28,471 nt of DNA from JBKHJZ01 sp046537875 (GTDB lineage Bacteria > Actinomycetota > Acidimicrobiia > Acidimicrobiales > VFJN01). Position numbers and translations under genes: made by a program. Every line of letters starts with the position of its first letter. Within the stretch, counting starts at the first letter, position 1. The notes beneath the pieces were generated by a model that saw nothing but the letters and a program-made list of their open reading frames with translations, did no database searches and was not told where the DNA came from. Where the stretch lies: positions 1 through 28,471 of the forward strand of contig JBKHJZ010000026.1 in assembly GCA_046537875.1 (NCBI GenBank), written 5' to 3'. Below are positions 27,839 through 28,471 of this stretch, one piece after another.

Positions 27839-28240
27839 TCACCCGGTCGGGGCGCCGGGCCACGCCGGCGCCCCACCGGAGCCGTCGTCCCCGAGGGAAC
27901 GGAAGAAGCACGAGCGGGCGCCGGTGTGGCAGGCGCCACGGCCCTGCTGGTCGACCACGAACAGCAGCGTGTCGCCGTCGCAGTCGTAGTAGGCGCCCCG
28001 CACGACCTGGACATCGCCCGACGTCTCGCCCTTGCGCCAGACCTCCGCCCGGCTGCGGCTCCAGAACACCGTGCGCCCCTCGGCGAGCGTGAGTCGGACC
28101 GTCTCCTCGGTCATCCACGCCATCATCAGCACCTGTCCCGTCGACCCGTCCTGCACGATCGCGGGCACCAGCCCGTTCGCGTCGTAGCGGATCTCGGCGA
28201 GCTGATCGTCGGTGGCGTCGATGGGGGTGGTCGCCGGCAC
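27839..28240 (-). CDS. hisI: Phosphoribosyl-AMP cyclohydrolase
   Basis: HisI opens the purine ring of phosphoribosyl-AMP in histidine synthesis. The 133-residue, monofunctional protein (no HisE fusion) has the magnesium motif DCDGD at 86-90 and the zinc cysteines Cys87, Cys104 and Cys111 in ACHTGARSCFF. The substrate segments MMAWMTEE and FWSRSRAEVWRKGETSG are intact. GTG 28240 lies six bases after TAGCAT, so the transcript is probably leaderless. The gene is followed at 13 bases by trpE, coupling histidine and tryptophan pathways. The -10 box touches a long inverted-repeat element. Confidence 0.96.
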   Translation of the reverse strand: MPATTPIDATDDQLAEIRYDANGLVPAIVQDGSTGQVLMMAWMTEETVRLTLAEGRTVFWSRSRAEVWRKGETSGDVQVVRGAYYDCDGDTLLFVVDQQGRGACHTGARSCFFRSLGDDGSGGAPAWPGAPTG

Positions 28241-28246
28241 CCCGTC

Positions 28247-28252
28247 ATGCTA
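28247..28252 (-). promoter_or_regulatory. Putative -10 element of hisI-trpE
   Basis: TAGCAT on the minus strand, six bases before the GTG of hisI. Its upstream half is the first bases of the inverted-repeat element, so any -35 must lie within that element. Confidence 0.45.
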
Positions 28253-28416
28253 GTGCCCTGGCCAGTAACGTTTGCCCCGTCCACGGCGAGCCAGGTTCGT
28301 CGTTGGCAAGGACGCAGGACGAAGGCATAGCCGTAGCTACGTCGAGGACGAGGACGCAGCCAGCGGCGAACCTGGCCGGCGTGGCGGGTCGCCGATGTTG
28401 CTGGCCAGGGCACTAG
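28250..28416. repeat. 167-bp inverted-repeat element upstream of hisI
   Basis: Terminal arms CTAGTGCCCTGGCCAG (28250-28265) and CTGGCCAGGGCACTAG (28401-28416) are perfect 16-base inverted repeats. Inside them, CCAGGTTCG (28291-28299) and CGAACCTGG (28367-28375) pair within a longer imperfect match (CCACGGCGAGCC... against ...GGCCGGCGTGG, and CGTTGGC against GCCAGCG). Both pairs share one centre near 28333. The middle 50 bases are purine-rich with GGACGCAGGACGA / GGACGAGGACGCA direct repeats and the palindrome GTAGCTAC. It has no coding capacity that I credit. It looks like a MITE- or REP-like element or a large structured transcript. The last 55 bases of the window after it hold no supported feature. 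Confidence 0.8.
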
Positions 28417-28471
28417 GACAGCCCGGCGGCCGTCCCCGAAACCGAATGTCCGGGGCTCGACCGGGCAGAGG

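Noticed and set aside
28413..28471. A minus-strand frame ending in TAG inside the inverted-repeat arm, perhaps the C-terminus of an upstream his gene
   Set aside because: Only 18 codons are visible (ending GTAAGLS) and they match nothing I recognise; cannot be supported from this window.

Overview
This window is very GC-rich, with almost every coding third position G or C. It reads as core chromosome of a high-GC actinobacterium. The genes hisI, trpE, trpC, trpB, trpA, pdtaR, polA, rpsA, coaE and uvrB occur in the same relative order as I recall for the hisI-to-uvrB stretch of Mycobacterium tuberculosis. A dedicated trpF argues against Mycobacterium and Streptomyces, where PriA does that step. 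The overall look suggests a deep-branching lineage such as Acidimicrobiia; that placement is inference.

Layout. 1-3583 (minus strand): rpsA, coaE and the 5' two-thirds of uvrB (cut by the window edge). 3768-5039 (plus): an uncharacterised exported, probable lipoprotein. 5125-9477 (minus): a small coiled-coil protein, the ANTAR response regulator PdtaR, DNA polymerase I and a class I methyltransferase, packed as an operon. 9569-12792 (plus): an EamA exporter, 4-alpha-glucanotransferase MalQ and a small acidic protein. 12832-14601: a divergent pair, an NAD(P)-binding SDR/NmrA-like protein and an ECF sigma factor fused to a SnoaL-like domain. 14692-15585: a helix-turn-helix/LAGLIDADG-type protein convergent with tRNA-Leu(CAA). 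15649-17395 (minus): a peroxiredoxin, a second ECF sigma factor and an O6-alkylguanine-DNA alkyltransferase whose start overlaps the sigma gene. 17485-18206 (plus): a cupin and a glyoxalase-fold protein joined by ATGA. 18268-19751: a truncated haemoglobin operon divergent from a dienelactone-hydrolase-like protein. 19801-28240 (minus): hisI, trpE, a YgfZ-like protein, a J-domain membrane protein, trpC, trpF, trpB and trpA, interrupted by a plus-strand phosphotransferase gene next to a degenerate repeat cluster. 28250-28416: a long inverted-repeat element abutting the hisI promoter.

How it works together. The window combines tryptophan/histidine synthesis, translation (S1, PdtaR as a putative RNA-binding antiterminator, tRNA-Leu), DNA repair and replication (UvrB, Pol I, Ogt) and several small stress or redox modules (Bcp, haemoglobin, two ECF units). 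Eleven genes start 6-8 bases after a TANNNT hexamer with no Shine-Dalgarno sequence, which suggests widespread leaderless transcription. I see no CRISPR array, prophage or insertion sequence. The most notable structures are the two intergenic repeat elements, the two ECF sigma modules and the LAGLIDADG-type gene beside a tRNA.
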